From assembly GCF_000972845.2 (NCBI RefSeq), contig NC_040011.1:29318806-29382805 (forward strand): 64,000 bases of DNA, read 5' to 3'. The notes beneath the pieces are model-generated. The model did not search any database. It had not been told where the DNA came from and saw only the letters and a program-made list of their open reading frames with translations. Shown piece by piece: positions 39,490 to 52,400 of this stretch. Made by a program: the position numbers and the translations under genes. Source of the stretch: Larimichthys crocea (taxonomy: Eukaryota > Chordata > Actinopteri > Sciaenidae). Position 1 is the first letter of the stretch. Each line of letters begins with the position of its first letter.

Positions 39490-40456
39490 TTGCACCAGTA
39501 CCCGTCTTACTAATTCCCCAATCTCTAACTCCTCCTTTTTTCTGCCTGACTTCCTACGAAGAGTAAAATGTCTATGGGCATTTATAGTCACATTAATATG
39601 AGCAAAGGATGTGGGGTAATAAATCGCGTTCTCTCTCCCAATTAGCCATAAGAAGTGGTGATAAAAACAACTTTTCTGTTGTTGTGCGCTTTTGCCTTGT
39701 GAAGTGAAAAAAGCTGTGTTTGAAGTTCAGATTAGTCTTCCGGGAGTCCCACCTATTGGGACTGTTAACCTTTAGCCATTCAGCTATAAAGCAAGTGAGT
39801 TCCATTAAAATACATAATGCATGAAGTGCAGAGATTGCATGCCATTGATCAGCACTTGAATAAATTGAGTTGAAATCCTATTAACATAACCAGTTACACA
39901 TGAATAAAGTGCAGCAACACCTGCAAAAATTAGCCAGCATCAGCCATGGCTTTGTGATGGCTGAAGTGGTCAGGCTAACTGAGGCCAATTTGAAATAAAC
40001 AGAAATAAACTCTAATTCCAGCTACGTATTCACACACAAATTGCTCCCTGCTTACCCTTTTGCTGTCTTTATCCTTGCATTTTAGTAGCAGTTATGTTTT
40101 ACCACAACAAATATTAGTGTGGGTTTTGAAATGTTTTTTTATATACAGTACATTTGTACATCAACACCCTCAAGCTCTCCTTAAACCGTTTCTGTGGTGA
40201 CCATTTCTTTGATCTAATATGAGACAGTTTATTCCAGTATCAGTCAAGGTGACAACAGTCCAAGTCTACAAACTAACCAAGGGTTGGTTTCACCTTTTGC
40301 CCCCTGTCTAACCATAAATTCTTAATGTTTTTGTTGCTGTTGATTAGTTGTTGTTTGTCCTTTTGGCTGAGTATGAAAAGTTGCCATGAGAGACACATAA
40401 GAGTGCAGTGCTGTGGCTTCCAAGGCAGCACAGACTCATGGTGCCGGTCTGCTTCA

Positions 40457-40480
40457 GTGTGTGTGTGTGTGTGTGTGTGT
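40457..40480. repeat. (GT)12 microsatellite
   Basis: Twelve uninterrupted GT units followed by CTGTGC. Confidence 0.95.
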
Positions 40481-40878
40481 CTGTGCTAACAAAGATAACC
40501 CCCCTCCCCAACCTCCCCCAACAACCACACTCCACTCTCCAGTGTAAAGCATGTTTATCTTCACCCTTTTAAAGCAATTAAGGGTTAACCTGTCATCTTG
40601 ACAGGTAGCCTCCATCTCCTTAAGCGCGTGCGTGCCCCACTGCGATACTTTTTTGTTTGTTTGTTTTTGTAGGACTAACACGCCATACCATTTTTAAAAA
40701 AATGTTTTTTTTTTCTTTCTTTAACACCCCCCTCCTTCTCGTATCATGAATAATTAGGGCAATTAATTCAGGTGGATACCCAGAACAGCATATGTGTTTT
40801 CAGATTCAATGCAGAGGAGGCTTTGTCGCCCGACCTCGTGCAGACTGGGAGATGACCCAAATTAAAGCATGTTTCCTT

Positions 40879-40897
40879 CCCACCCTTCCCTCCCCCC
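40879..40897 (-). promoter_or_regulatory. short-loop G-quadruplex motif on minus strand
   Basis: Plus-strand CCC-A-CCC-TT-CCC-T-CCCCCC gives four G runs with loops of 1, 2 and 1 nt on the minus strand, a configuration expected to be very stable. It lies in a C-rich stretch running to about 40960. Confidence 0.5.
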
Positions 40898-41786
40898 ACC
40901 GCCTCCTCCTCAGACCCCCACCACCACTACCCCTAAACCCTCATGCTCCACCCCCCCTTTCGGTGCCGTGCCAGCATCCTCACAACAATGCCAGGGAACG
41001 CCTGCCAATGGTAGCAGCTCCTTAATGAAATAGTAATTGTGACTGTGACTTGCATGCATCACTTACTTCCCTGTCCTGTTCTGTTTCATTGCACAGTACA
41101 CAGTAGAGAGGAGTCTACTGAGTTCCAGCTCTGTAATTTCATTAATGCTCAGTGTTGCACCTCTGCGTATAGTTTGTTTTCATTACAGCTTTACATTAGC
41201 CGTGATTGCTTTACTAAGTCTGTTGCCTTATTGTTCAAGGTCTTAATATCTTAAGAAATGGTACGTAAAGTATACCACGTGTAGTAGCAGAGTCACATTT
41301 TATGGTGTCACCCCCAATGAGCGAGATACATGAAGTGCATTGAATGTTCCCTAAAGAAGATGCGTAATGAGATTTTTGTTTCGGTGGCAGTAACAGCTGT
41401 TCAGAGAGGCACAAGAGTGTGGAATATTTAAGATCAATATATCATTTATTTCACTGTGAGTCTATAATGGGCCTGCAATTGTACGCTCCATTACTGGACA
41501 CAAGGGCCTAGACTGCTGACCAAACCTATCTAATGAAAACAAATGTACTGGCAGGCTGAAGAAAAGAAATACACTAAACCACAGTTCATGTTCCAGTGTC
41601 ATTTGGTATGAATAGCGTAGCCCCCGGTCTATGCAGAACGGCAGATGTAACAACTCAAGTGTGTCATTATGTGTGGGCAGAGAAAGGCAAAGCCAAAAAG
41701 TGTCCTAATAGCAGACCTCTCCTGACACAGAAAACCAGATTCAACTCATTGCATAGACATGTAACTGCAGTAAATAACACACTAAT

Positions 41787-41802
41787 TATCTATCTATCTA
41801 TC
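41787..41802. repeat. (TATC)4 microsatellite
   Basis: Four tetranucleotide units within CTAATTATCTATCTATC. Confidence 0.8.
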
Positions 41803-41931
41803 TGAATTCTTATTTTGTTACAGCATTGGAAATTGTGGATATCATGGTGACATCTTTTAATGATAATGTCTTTTATATTTCCTTTTTCAGGGCACAAATG
41901 AGATCAGGACTATTATTTCCGAAGTACCCAT

Positions 41932-42050
41932 GCTGATCTAACATCAGTTTTAGTTTTAGATCATACCGAAAATGGATGAAAAACAAGGACATATTTAGTG
42001 ATCCTAGATCAGCACACCTCCTCTGAGAGGAGTTTGATGAGTACAGCTCC
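41932..42050. repeat. degenerate copy of a dispersed fish repeat
   Basis: Contains GCTGATCTAACATCAGTTTT, then TTTAGATCATA, then GTGATCCTAGATCAGCAC and CCTCTGAGAG. The order and wording match a short repeat that I remember as abundant in ray-finned fish sequences. GCTGATCT and AGATCAGC form an internal inverted repeat. I cannot give its family name. Confidence 0.5.
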
Positions 42051-44279
42051 AGATTAGATTAGAGGCCTCGCACTGATGAATGTAATCCATCATCTTGTAA
42101 GCAACGGAAATTTATGACAATTTAGCTTCAGTAACTCTGTCATAAGCCCTTAGCTTTTAGTTATCAGAGTTGCATAACTACAAACAGAATAAAGAAGCAC
42201 AAATGAAGGCTCGTGGGGCAGCATGTTTCATAAAACTTGGGGGATTTTGATTTGTGACCATGACAGAGATTGAAAATACATCTGTCTGTGTTGAAAGTGC
42301 CTTTTTTTTTCTGTTTCTTGCTTTTTGTTTCTTTTTTCACCTTTGCCTTTCCACTGCAGGCAAAACAAAATGCGTGGCGGTTCCATTTCATCAACTAAAC
42401 TCAGAGATAAAACACGTATAAAACTGGATGTTTTGTGAATGTCTCACCACTTTATTCCAGTTTGCGAGACGACAACTTCTTTGAACTTGATTTTTTTATT
42501 TTTTTTTTTCCCCATGGTGGATCTAACTGTGTAGCCCATGAAGTAAGTCTTCTTACTGGGCACCAAGGGAGGGAGCTGATCAGCCTCTCAACACAAATCT
42601 TCTTTGTTTTTGTTATTCATGTCATATTTCTGTCAGGTGTGGCAGCTCATCAAAATGAAATAATGAGGCCATGTTCCATGATTAGTGACAAAACTCTTTA
42701 GATATTTATGCGATGATAAACTGTTTCTTTTACCAAAGATCCTATCACCATTACTTTGTATTGCTAACATTTTGAATGCACAGTAATTTATAGCTTTTTG
42801 AACCACAATATCATCACAATCTTTACAAAAACACATTTATGATACTAACACGAGCACAAAACAGTGAATACATTTTTTAAAAAAACAAAATAAATCACTA
42901 AAAAAATGTCTATGCTGTAATGGTTTAAACCATAAATTCAGCGAACCAGTTCATAAGTGGGCGTATTAATTTAATTGAGGCAGAATCTGTTGGGTGACAT
43001 GACAGAGGGATGTGGGTGGGGAGTTTTAGCTGCTAAGGAGTTTAAATGTTTATGCTTTTTGGTTTTATAATTCCTAATGCGCATTAAGTGACATGAAATA
43101 ATGTAATTTGACAGAGGAATAACAATTTAAGTATTTCAGCACAGTCTTACTTTCCCCCCTGTTGTGTGTTTATGGCATACGTGTTGTTCACATATTTTAT
43201 ATGTACCAATAATACGCATAATACAACTAATCACATTATGTACCAGGGCTCATTATGCTCTTTAGAATTAGACTAATTGTACAACATTGATGAACGTTGG
43301 TTAGTGTCTCAAATATAACACGAACAAGCGTGATAAGAACAACCAAGCCGCATATCCATTCAAGCGCTTCAAAAAATAAAGTGCAGGTTTGGGATGAACT
43401 CTTTGTATGCTGCCTGCACAGACAACAGCTTGACAGTTGGTTTCAAAGAACGTCTTGGCACCTGAAGGGGGGTGTGCAAGGAAGGAGAGAATCACAAAAG
43501 TGGTTCAGTCATGCACATCACAACGTTCTTGTTTTTATTAATCCCTACTGTATATCTCTGCAGCACTTAAAACAGACTTTAGCTAGCACCCTCAAACTCA
43601 CATCAAACTACACTTGTTTGTTCTGTCATCCTTAGAAACAGACATTTGCCCAAACAACTGACAGTAACAAGCCTTATTATGCAAATAGGCAGGTAGGAGT
43701 TTGCATTGTTCTCAGCGTAGAGCAGTACTGGTTTCACATCATGTTACAGGTGGAGGAAAAGTGATGTCCTGGGTGAATGAGATTATCAGTTCCAAAATTT
43801 GATTTACGCACTTCCTGCTGAACTATAAACTAAAATGATGGATTTCGAAGTAGCTGGTCTTGTGTCAGTTTTAACTGCTAAAATCTTTAAACTCTGATTA
43901 CATCTGAATAATATTGATGTACAAAACCGTGCATTAAAACGTTACTATATATGTGTCGTGGATTTGAATCACATCCCTTCAGTTTGGTTCACATCTCAAA
44001 TTAAAACTTAATTAACTCTCCATCCACCATTGTGAGCAGCGCGATGAAAGACGAATACCGATAACGCACAGTAGGGAGAGCTTTGCAGAGCACACTGTGC
44101 TAAAATCACACTAATTTAAATAATTGACATTATACATGCTGTGTTGAATAAATAATTAAATAAATAAATAACACCTCCAGATCATAGCTTGGGTTTCTCA
44201 TTAGAAGGCAAGCTGTGCAACTCCGTGCTCAGGAATGAAAGTCAAGTGAAGCAATTGCAATAATTACAGCAGCAAGAAA

Positions 44280-44750
44280 GAGTGTGCGTGCATGTTGGGA
44301 GGGGTGGGGGCTTAACGGAAGGCAATGAGGAGGGAGGTACTGACTGTCTACAGGTGCCTCTGATTAAGGGTAATCTGGGCAGCCCTCCCCGTTCCTATCT
44401 CTGCAATGAGCCCTGCTGCCTCTGGATAAGTTGAGCTCCGTGGCTGCCTGGCGTAATGAGCTCCACAGCCACACAGTGGATGCCCCGCAGGACAGTCCCT
44501 ACAGTGCCATAATGAGCACTCCAGTGTACCAATTCATGCTCCCCACCAAGGGGCCCCCCAAGCCTGCCTCCCTACAGACATGGGTGGGCACGATTTGTAC
44601 CTGAAACCTTCCATAGCCATCCTCCACTTCAACTCCCTTTCTGAAGTAACGGCATCCCCTCTAGGTTCAGTGTGATGTCCCTCCGTGTGTGGTTCGAAGA
44701 ATGGCCCAGAGCCCAGGCTTGGCATCAATCACTTTACATCAAGAGTGAGG
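44280..44750. promoter_or_regulatory. candidate conserved regulatory island
   Basis: GC-richer, high-complexity sequence in an AT-rich intron. It carries AATGAGC three times (44405, 44455 and 44511), twice preceded by T to give the homeodomain-type TAATGAGC. Open frames here do not look like protein. Enhancer function is inference and needs a cross-species alignment. Confidence 0.25.
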
Positions 44751-44930
44751 CGAAAGGCAGAGGCGGCGATAGGGATTGAGTTGCAGCAAAGATAGAGGGG
44801 AGGCACGGGACACTGGGATGGAGTGCCGGGTGAAGAGCGAGGACAGCTGAAATCTGGGTATAATGAGGTCTATGGAGGAGGGTGGGTAATGGGGAGGGGG
44901 TGTCAGAGTCCAAGGTGAGGAAAGATAGTT

Positions 44931-44932
<2 letters not shown>

Positions 44933-44986
<54 letters not shown>
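44933..44986. repeat. (AG)27 microsatellite
   Basis: 54 nt of uninterrupted AG units, the longest dinucleotide array in the window. It causes the false Ser-Leu repeat frames on the minus strand. Confidence 0.95.
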
Positions 44987-44987
<1 letters not shown>

Positions 44988-46087
44988 CTCTTTTGCCAAA
45001 CAGCGGTCCCTCTGTTGGTGCTGGGGTGGATCTGTGTGTTTAAGAAACTGCACTGCTGTGCTTTTGCTCTCTTAAACAACCAGGAGGTGGGTGAGAGGAT
45101 CGACAGGCCTGACCACGGAGCAGGGCTTTGAAGCTGCCTCACGCTGAGAGAAACTGTATTGGATTTAGAGAGACTGACTTTCAAAAAGCAAAAGAGGAAA
45201 GACAAAAAGAGATAGAAGAGAGAGAGAAAATCAAAGGGGGAGAAAGGAATATGCAATATACATAAGCCTGACATAACTCACACGTGATTTTGCTCATCTT
45301 TATCTCTGTTTGAAAGATTTGCACGACAATTAACATTTTCCACGAGCCTGTGTGCAGATAGCAAGATGGCAATCATGAACATGGTGTAGTATTCATTAGG
45401 ATTATTCACCATCATTAATTGTGGTCATGAACAATCTCCGTGGTAAAAAATGATTCCATCTGTTTCTCGAATTGGTTGTCTTTTGCATTCTAAAAGGAAA
45501 AACATGTGTGTGTCTTCAGACGTATGTTTGTCCACATTCTGCATTTGTGGATGCTTTTCTCTCTGTAAACGCCTGCGCATATGTGTGTTCTCCAGACTCT
45601 TATGAAGTCCACGAGTAAAAAGGCACTCATCATCTTTCATCTGTGCTGCATTTATTTTACAGTAGCACTGCAGCAGCTGTTGCAGCCATATTTTTTCTCT
45701 TTTTTTTCCCCCACAAAATGTTGTAAACTTGGTATTTTGAAACTAAAATCTTGGGCTTTCTCAATGGCAGGTAGATCACTAGTCACACCTACTGGCATGT
45801 GAAAAGAATACATTTTCATTTTCTGAAGAAATACACTTTGGGATAGGTTAAGAGTGCAGAATTATATAGTGATACACAATAGATACAGTAAAATGAGAAA
45901 CTTTTGCACTACAATGGCTACATCTGTATCAGAGAGGATTAGCATGGTGACTTGAATTGGGCAGTGTGTCTTATTTTAATTGCAGTGTATTTAAATAACT
46001 TCCCATTGCTCTTCTACTTGAATAGAACCTCTGCAGGGCCAAAAACTGTCTTTTCAGAAAATGGCTCCATCTGGGAATAAGGATTAC

Positions 46088-46103
46088 ATTATTATTATTA
46101 TTA
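46088..46103. repeat. (ATT)5 microsatellite
   Basis: Five uninterrupted ATT units within ACATTATTATTATTATTATC. Confidence 0.8.
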
Positions 46104-46392
46104 TCTTGTGAGGGATTAGGGATTTGTCTCAACCATTGAGTGTTGCCCTGAAAAATACAAGTAAATCACAACATAGTGTCACGGAGTCTATTGTTCAGAT
46201 CCTGAAAATATGTATTTAAAAAAAAAAAAAAGACAGACATTAAATCCTGGAAAGGAGGTTTACATCCTCTGAATGAGGGCAATGTGCTGTTTTAGCTGTC
46301 ATAGAATTGAGGTTTGTTAGAATGATGTTTGGTGGCAGAGTTCAGCTCCAGTTCCACTAACAGTTTTCCAAAGAAGATTTTTTATTTACTTG

Positions 46393-46449
46393 TATCACAT
46401 GTGATAGATTATTTATCTGTCACCTCTTTCATAGATGACAGATAAATAA
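46393..46449. other. palindrome plus 14-bp hairpin
   Basis: TATCACATGTGATA (46393-46406) is a perfect 14-nt palindrome around an E-box-like CACATGTG core. Two bases later TTATTTATCTGTCA (46409-46422) pairs perfectly with TGACAGATAAATAA (46436-46449) across a 13-nt loop. Confidence 0.7.
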
Positions 46450-49400
46450 ATTTAGGAAGTTTCTAGGTAGTTACCAAAAAAGCTTTCTGACATCTTGCTT
46501 CCACTCTCATCCTTTTATATGTTCTTACATCAGCGTTATCTCATCATGTGCATGTGATGAAAGGCAAAGAAAAGATGGATATTATGAATTAAAGACAGTG
46601 TTTTGTTTCTGTTGGATTTTATATTGAGGACTTTATGCTTCTAAAATTGGTATCATCACTTGTTTTCACATCTGTCACTTGGCCTTAGTGCAGTATAAAC
46701 AGGGAGGCCACCATAACAAAGCACTGCCCACAGCCACAATTGACCTTTGGGGTTCTGATCCCTTAATGTGTTTCTCTGTGTTGGTGCTGATAAAGCCTTC
46801 CTTCACCTCTGTCCAAATCTATAAAGCTTTCCCCAAAGATGCTGGTAATGCGGAGTGAGAGACACAAATATCCTCCCCATTCCATGGTCATAACCTCTGC
46901 CTCAGCCAGCGATAGCTCTAATAGGTGTTTAGAAGGCCTTGTATGTGCCTCCGATTGATGGCCAGTCTGATGGTTCAGTCTTTCAGAGAAAATGGTTCAT
47001 GCCGAGGGGGCGGGGCTGAAGCCAGACTACAATTTTTAGTGAGGTCCACTGAGGATGTCTGGGAACATATATTCAAAACCAATCTCTTGTAAATTTGTAA
47101 CATAACATGGTCGATTTGCATAATTCATGTATATTCACCTGGAAGAGAGAAAAATAAATGCATTTGCAATTCTATTCATGATCGTAACATCTCCGTTACT
47201 ATGCTGTGAAAGACGTGGAGATTGACAGGGTAGCTATAAGAACTACTTGGTACAATACATGTTATTGACCATGTCTTGAAGGCAGTATTTTATTTTAAAT
47301 GGCTGCACTTTGAGTTTACTGACACAGTTTAACCTCGTGCTAACGTAGCTAATGTTAGAGAGAGCTGACCACCGTTTGTAAAAATAGACAATTTCAGACT
47401 TTGTCACCACCCTGTGGTTGTTTCATTGTCTAGCTATGGAGTAAATACAGTGTGATATTTTTTTTTGTGGACATCACAAAAGTGAGGATCATATACACAT
47501 TCTCCTATTGGACTGAGTATCCATTACAAAAAGCATGAGCAGTTACTGCTTATTTAAATTAATAGAATTTAAAACAATACGTTGACTGGTGTTTGTAATG
47601 TTTGGTGTGTTTTATGATAATATGCATAATTTTAGATACAATTAATTAACATTCTGTATTTATAAAATATAAAATGATTTTATTCTTACTTTAGGTACCA
47701 AAGTAATATTGGTTTTGAGGTTTGTATAATCTTATTGTTTTTCAAGGCAATAGCCTACTAAAAACTAAAATGTTCTCAACAATATGTTATATCTGGCATC
47801 TTTCTTACACAGATAACTATGTCATAAGCATGGCTTAATTGCATTATTTTACTCAGGAGGAGTTTTGGGATTCATATTAGTTACCTACTGTTTTAGTCCC
47901 TGTCTTCCACATTCGGCTTCAGCAGCCTACTGCTGCTTGGCCAGAAAAAAAACTCTCCGCTGAGATTTAACGAAACCAATGAGATTATTTCTGCTTGCAT
48001 AGCAGCTCTGTCTCTGAAAAATGTTTGTATAGCTAAAACCCCAATCTGCCTACATGTCCTGGTTCATGTGTGGCCGTATCTCCCCAGACTGGGGGTTTGG
48101 TCGAGACCTCTCTGCCTGCTAGTAGTGTGGAACACATGCCTGGCACAACCAGTGCCATGGGGGAATGACACACAGCTGGTTTGATTGGGTCCTGGCCTTA
48201 ATCGCCCATGTCTCTGCCATCAGTGCTCAAGGAGCAGTCACACACATGTTAGCTGTGCTCATACAAGGGTAACTGATTGGAACCTTCCATATTTTTTCCC
48301 AATGAAATGCTAAATCACACTCAGACAGATAAAAGGCTGGTGTTACTTTGTGAGATGGGTATCAGTGTCTAACAAGAAATCTCGGGCTAGGCATTCAATG
48401 AGATACTTCAAGCCTCAATTCTCATGCAGACCAATGAAGGGGTCTTGCAGAGAGCTGATTGTTGGGTGCAGAACGCTGGATGACTGGATGTCTATGTGCT
48501 AAAGATAAATACATCTACTCCTGTGCAAATGCATTAGCCATGCATGGTTTAATCATAAATATGGTTGCTAAAGGCTGTAACATAAAAACACGGGGGTCTG
48601 AAAGGTCGATGTCGAGTACCTCTGCTGAGAAAGCGGACTGCTCATCAAAACAGTGCAGCTTCTCTATAATTTGGAAAACAGCACATGATTAGCATGTGTT
48701 TGCCTAGTCTACTTCCAAATACAGTTACATTATTTCTTCCTTAAATGGACGGTTTTATATCACCTAAATCAAAGCAGGTGAGATATTTATCATTTCTGAC
48801 CCCTTCTCTCAAAAAGGCAGTCAAATGAAAAGCTAGTGCACACCACATGCCTCAGATAATTTAACTTGATTAGATGGTATTTCTTTTCATTCATCAAAAT
48901 AAAGTTTTGCCTTACCATGAGAAGCAGTCAATAACAATGTGCAGCTAATGTAATTCTGAATATACTTAATGCTCTGCTCACCCGACAAGAGAGGGAGCTG
49001 CAGTAGTAAATTGGTTGACTGTTGCTGATAAACTTAACAGCAAAGCGGCATCCAAGCATTTGAATGAGGGCATTATTGGCTGTTAAAAAAATGAATAATG
49101 AGGTGACAATGACAGTGTTGTGCTGCCTCTTGCTCTTGAGAGAAGTGTCTGCCAATGTAGGAAAAAGGTGACTTCAGCGGAGAAGTAGTAGGTCACCAGA
49201 ACTTAGCGAATACTATAATTGCGAACCAAAAAAAGAAAAAGAAAAAAAAAAAAAGCTCAGCCTCATTTCAGGATAATTGTGTTTTTTTAAAAAAAACAGC
49301 TTCACAAACTCTCATGCATGCACACACTGATATATTCAGTCATGCACAAACACTCACGTATGAATACGTACGCACACACACGGACCTCTCTTAATCTTTC

Positions 49401-52400
49401 TGACATACACAAGTGCATGGTCATGCACACTTCCGCACAAAATACACAAACAAGCACAAATGCAGTGCACAAATACAAAGCAAACGTCCTCACAAAGTAG
49501 ATGAGCTCCATTCTGTGTCGAATTGAAAGCATCTGCAAAGCCAGTTCCTCTCGGCCGTAGAGGCGTGCATCAGCCGGCAGAAGCGCCTGCTTGGTGTCCC
49601 AGTGGCTCGCGTAACACTTGGCCTGCTCCCTTGCCACTGCCTGGATCAGAGAGGCCCACTGCTATCATCTAGGCGCTGGCAGCAGTGAGGCTAGGCTTAG
49701 AATGACAAATTTGTCAGAGGGAGTGAGTGACGAGAGCAGGCCAAGAAATATACTTTGAAGAGAGAAATGCATTCCGGGTAGTGACAAGCATGCCGTATTA
49801 TATGGTCAAGTGTACAAGTCTGACTCCCGCCATGTGAATTGATCCGGATCCCAGAGACACTTAAATGAGGCGAGACTCTCTCATCAAGACAATGCCAAAG
49901 TATTTATCTTAGAAAGTCACCCAAAATATTACTGGATTAGTGAGCTTACAGTCTCTCGTCTCGTGGCCTCAATTTGTATCAAAATGCCCCTCCTCTCCAA
50001 ACTATCTTAGCAAAATGATGTTGTGTTTGCCTATTAGCTCATATTTAGACAGTTAAAATCACATATATCTCAACACACATGCTTTATAATTGTATCCAAC
50101 TTAATCCAAAGAGACCTCTCTCCGTATGAGTCAGGAAATAAGTCATTATAGAAATAATCAACTGAGTTTTTATAATGCTGTGCTAATATGACTATCTCAC
50201 GGATTAATTACTCATTTAGAATATATTACTTAATTCACTATTTCAACAAACTGATCATCTCCAAATGATTTTTCTTCCCCATCGTGATCTATGATTACAG
50301 CCAACAAATTAGGCAATCTGTTTTCAGTTTTGCAGAAACTGTCTTTTCAAAGAGAACACACAGAGAGAACACCATAAAACATAGCAAATGTTTAATAGAT
50401 GATGTTTTTTTGTTTACAACTGAGGTGTACTAGCTTGAACTTTAGCAAGAGTGCATATAAGGTGTAGACATTGGGGTTTTGTTGTAGGTCAAATATTAAA
50501 AAATAAAAGGAGTCGGCCCCTTCCTCACCTGAAGGTCATAAACTGTAGCTGACCATATCGATATATATAAAAGCTTGAAACTTGAAAATAGAAACACTGT
50601 GGGACCCAATGCTTTTAAAGACATCAGGGGCATAGAATTGATACATAAGCCATGGTTCATGCCACTCAATATACCATGCATGCATTAAAGTGCACGGCAT
50701 TTCTGTTACTCAGTTTGAAACAGTGTCAGCTTGTAAAAAGTTTGTTCTTTTGTGTCTTTTCTATTGGCATCAGGTTTCTGAAAATGTAAAATCATTGCAG
50801 TTGTACAGGCAATAAAAACAATATTAAGCTTCCTCGACATATTTTAGATTATTAGAAACCCACATAGTATGAAATTCTGTCCTCGTTAATCCACAGCAAT
50901 ATTGCACTTGTGGAAACAATCCTGCAGAGACTGACAAAATCACAGGGACGGGTAAGAAAAGAGGAAACTAAATCTCTGGTGAATGAGAACTGTGGATAGA
51001 GTGGCTAGTCACTGGCTGCTTAATGTTGGAGGTGTATTGGATTCTAGTCTACTAGAGGAAAATAAAATGCACTGGACATTCAAACATAAAAATAAATAGC
51101 CCCTACAGTTTACAATTGATTTGAGTGTATAAAAATTTAATGAAATCCAATTATTATAAGGAATTCTGTAGCATTACCATATTTTTTAGTCATGCTCATT
51201 TGAAAGACTGACTGAGTTACTAGTATGTGTTCCTGCTGTATTAAGAGTGAGTTTGTTCGAAACACAGCAGCTTTGTAGGTTGTAATTACATTGTTTTTCT
51301 GCAGGGTTGTTGGCACCTTGGTCAAAGGCAAGCTCCTGTGTGCCTCTAGGACTCCCTCTCATGTAAATTAGGCGCTCTTTCCTTGCCAAAGCAATCATGA
51401 CATTGCACTGGTGCAATGCTAGGTCTGCAAATAAGCCATGTCAGAAGCACACACACAAGACACCGGCTGTAACCCTCTTCAATTCACTCTGAGCAAACTG
51501 CAGAGCCGCACCAGTTGGCATCTCTAGAATTTGGTTTGAAGTTATAGAGTATTTTACTTTTGTTGTCAAATTGCTTTGCAAATGAGGCCCACCCTGGCAC
51601 AATTTCAAAGAGCTTGTGCTATATGTGCAGCTTCCTCCAGGCACTAGTTTCTGAACCTTCATCATTCTGTATGCATATGCACAGTGCTGCACTAAGCTCA
51701 CATGGAGGACAAGATAAACATGCCAAGCTGAAAGGAAGATGGAAGGCAGCATGCTTATGTCTTGTCAGCCTGTCTGTATGTTGTTTCTGTGTTCCTCAGC
51801 TTGACTGACGCGGTCTATCTAATAACATGGCAGGTAGACAGTATGAAAGCCTTGTAGGTTTTTACCCATTAAAATGATATTCAATCATTTTTTGATGGAT
51901 TTTTATTTTTTTGCCTGAAACCACGCCCTATAATGATTCAAGATTCAAGTGCCATTCACAATGAAATGTTGTGTTGCTTGAAGCCAGATCAAAATAATTA
52001 TTTTGATATGTCCCATTATTGTGTTGGCAGTGACATGAATAGGAGGTGATTGTACAATGAGCATAAAGAAAAAAAAAAGAGGTATGTTGACTAAATTTGA
52101 GCCACAGATCCCCTGGCTCACATTTTTAGGGTTTTGGTCTGGGCATCATGGAAGGCATTGCTTTGCGATAGAAGTGCTGCACATATTGCGTGTCCCTTTG
52201 ATTGCATGTCCAAGTCAGCCACTAAATAATAATAATGCAGGGATAGAAACACTGCAAAATAGCCCTAGGCACAGAAATTGCTAATGAATAGCAGCGGGGT
52301 GCAATTCGGGGTGCAGTGGGGGGTTGAGGCATCTGAAACCTTACTTCCTGTTTTCAAAGGCAAATAATCTATGGTCGTTTTCTTTATACTCAAAACATCT

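Noticed and set aside
40792..41025. 78-codon Pro-rich open frame preceded by an acceptor-like TGTGTTTTCAG
   Set aside because: The pyrimidine tract is short, and the Pro richness comes from a low-complexity C-rich tract. It matches no protocadherin tail.
44739..45274. Two minus-strand frames with long Ser-Leu repeats
   Set aside because: They are translations of the AG/CT microsatellite and purine-rich flanks, not protein genes.
51312..51356. Short frame after GTTTTTCTGCAG on the plus strand
   Set aside because: Only about 14 codons before a stop, with no supporting similarity.
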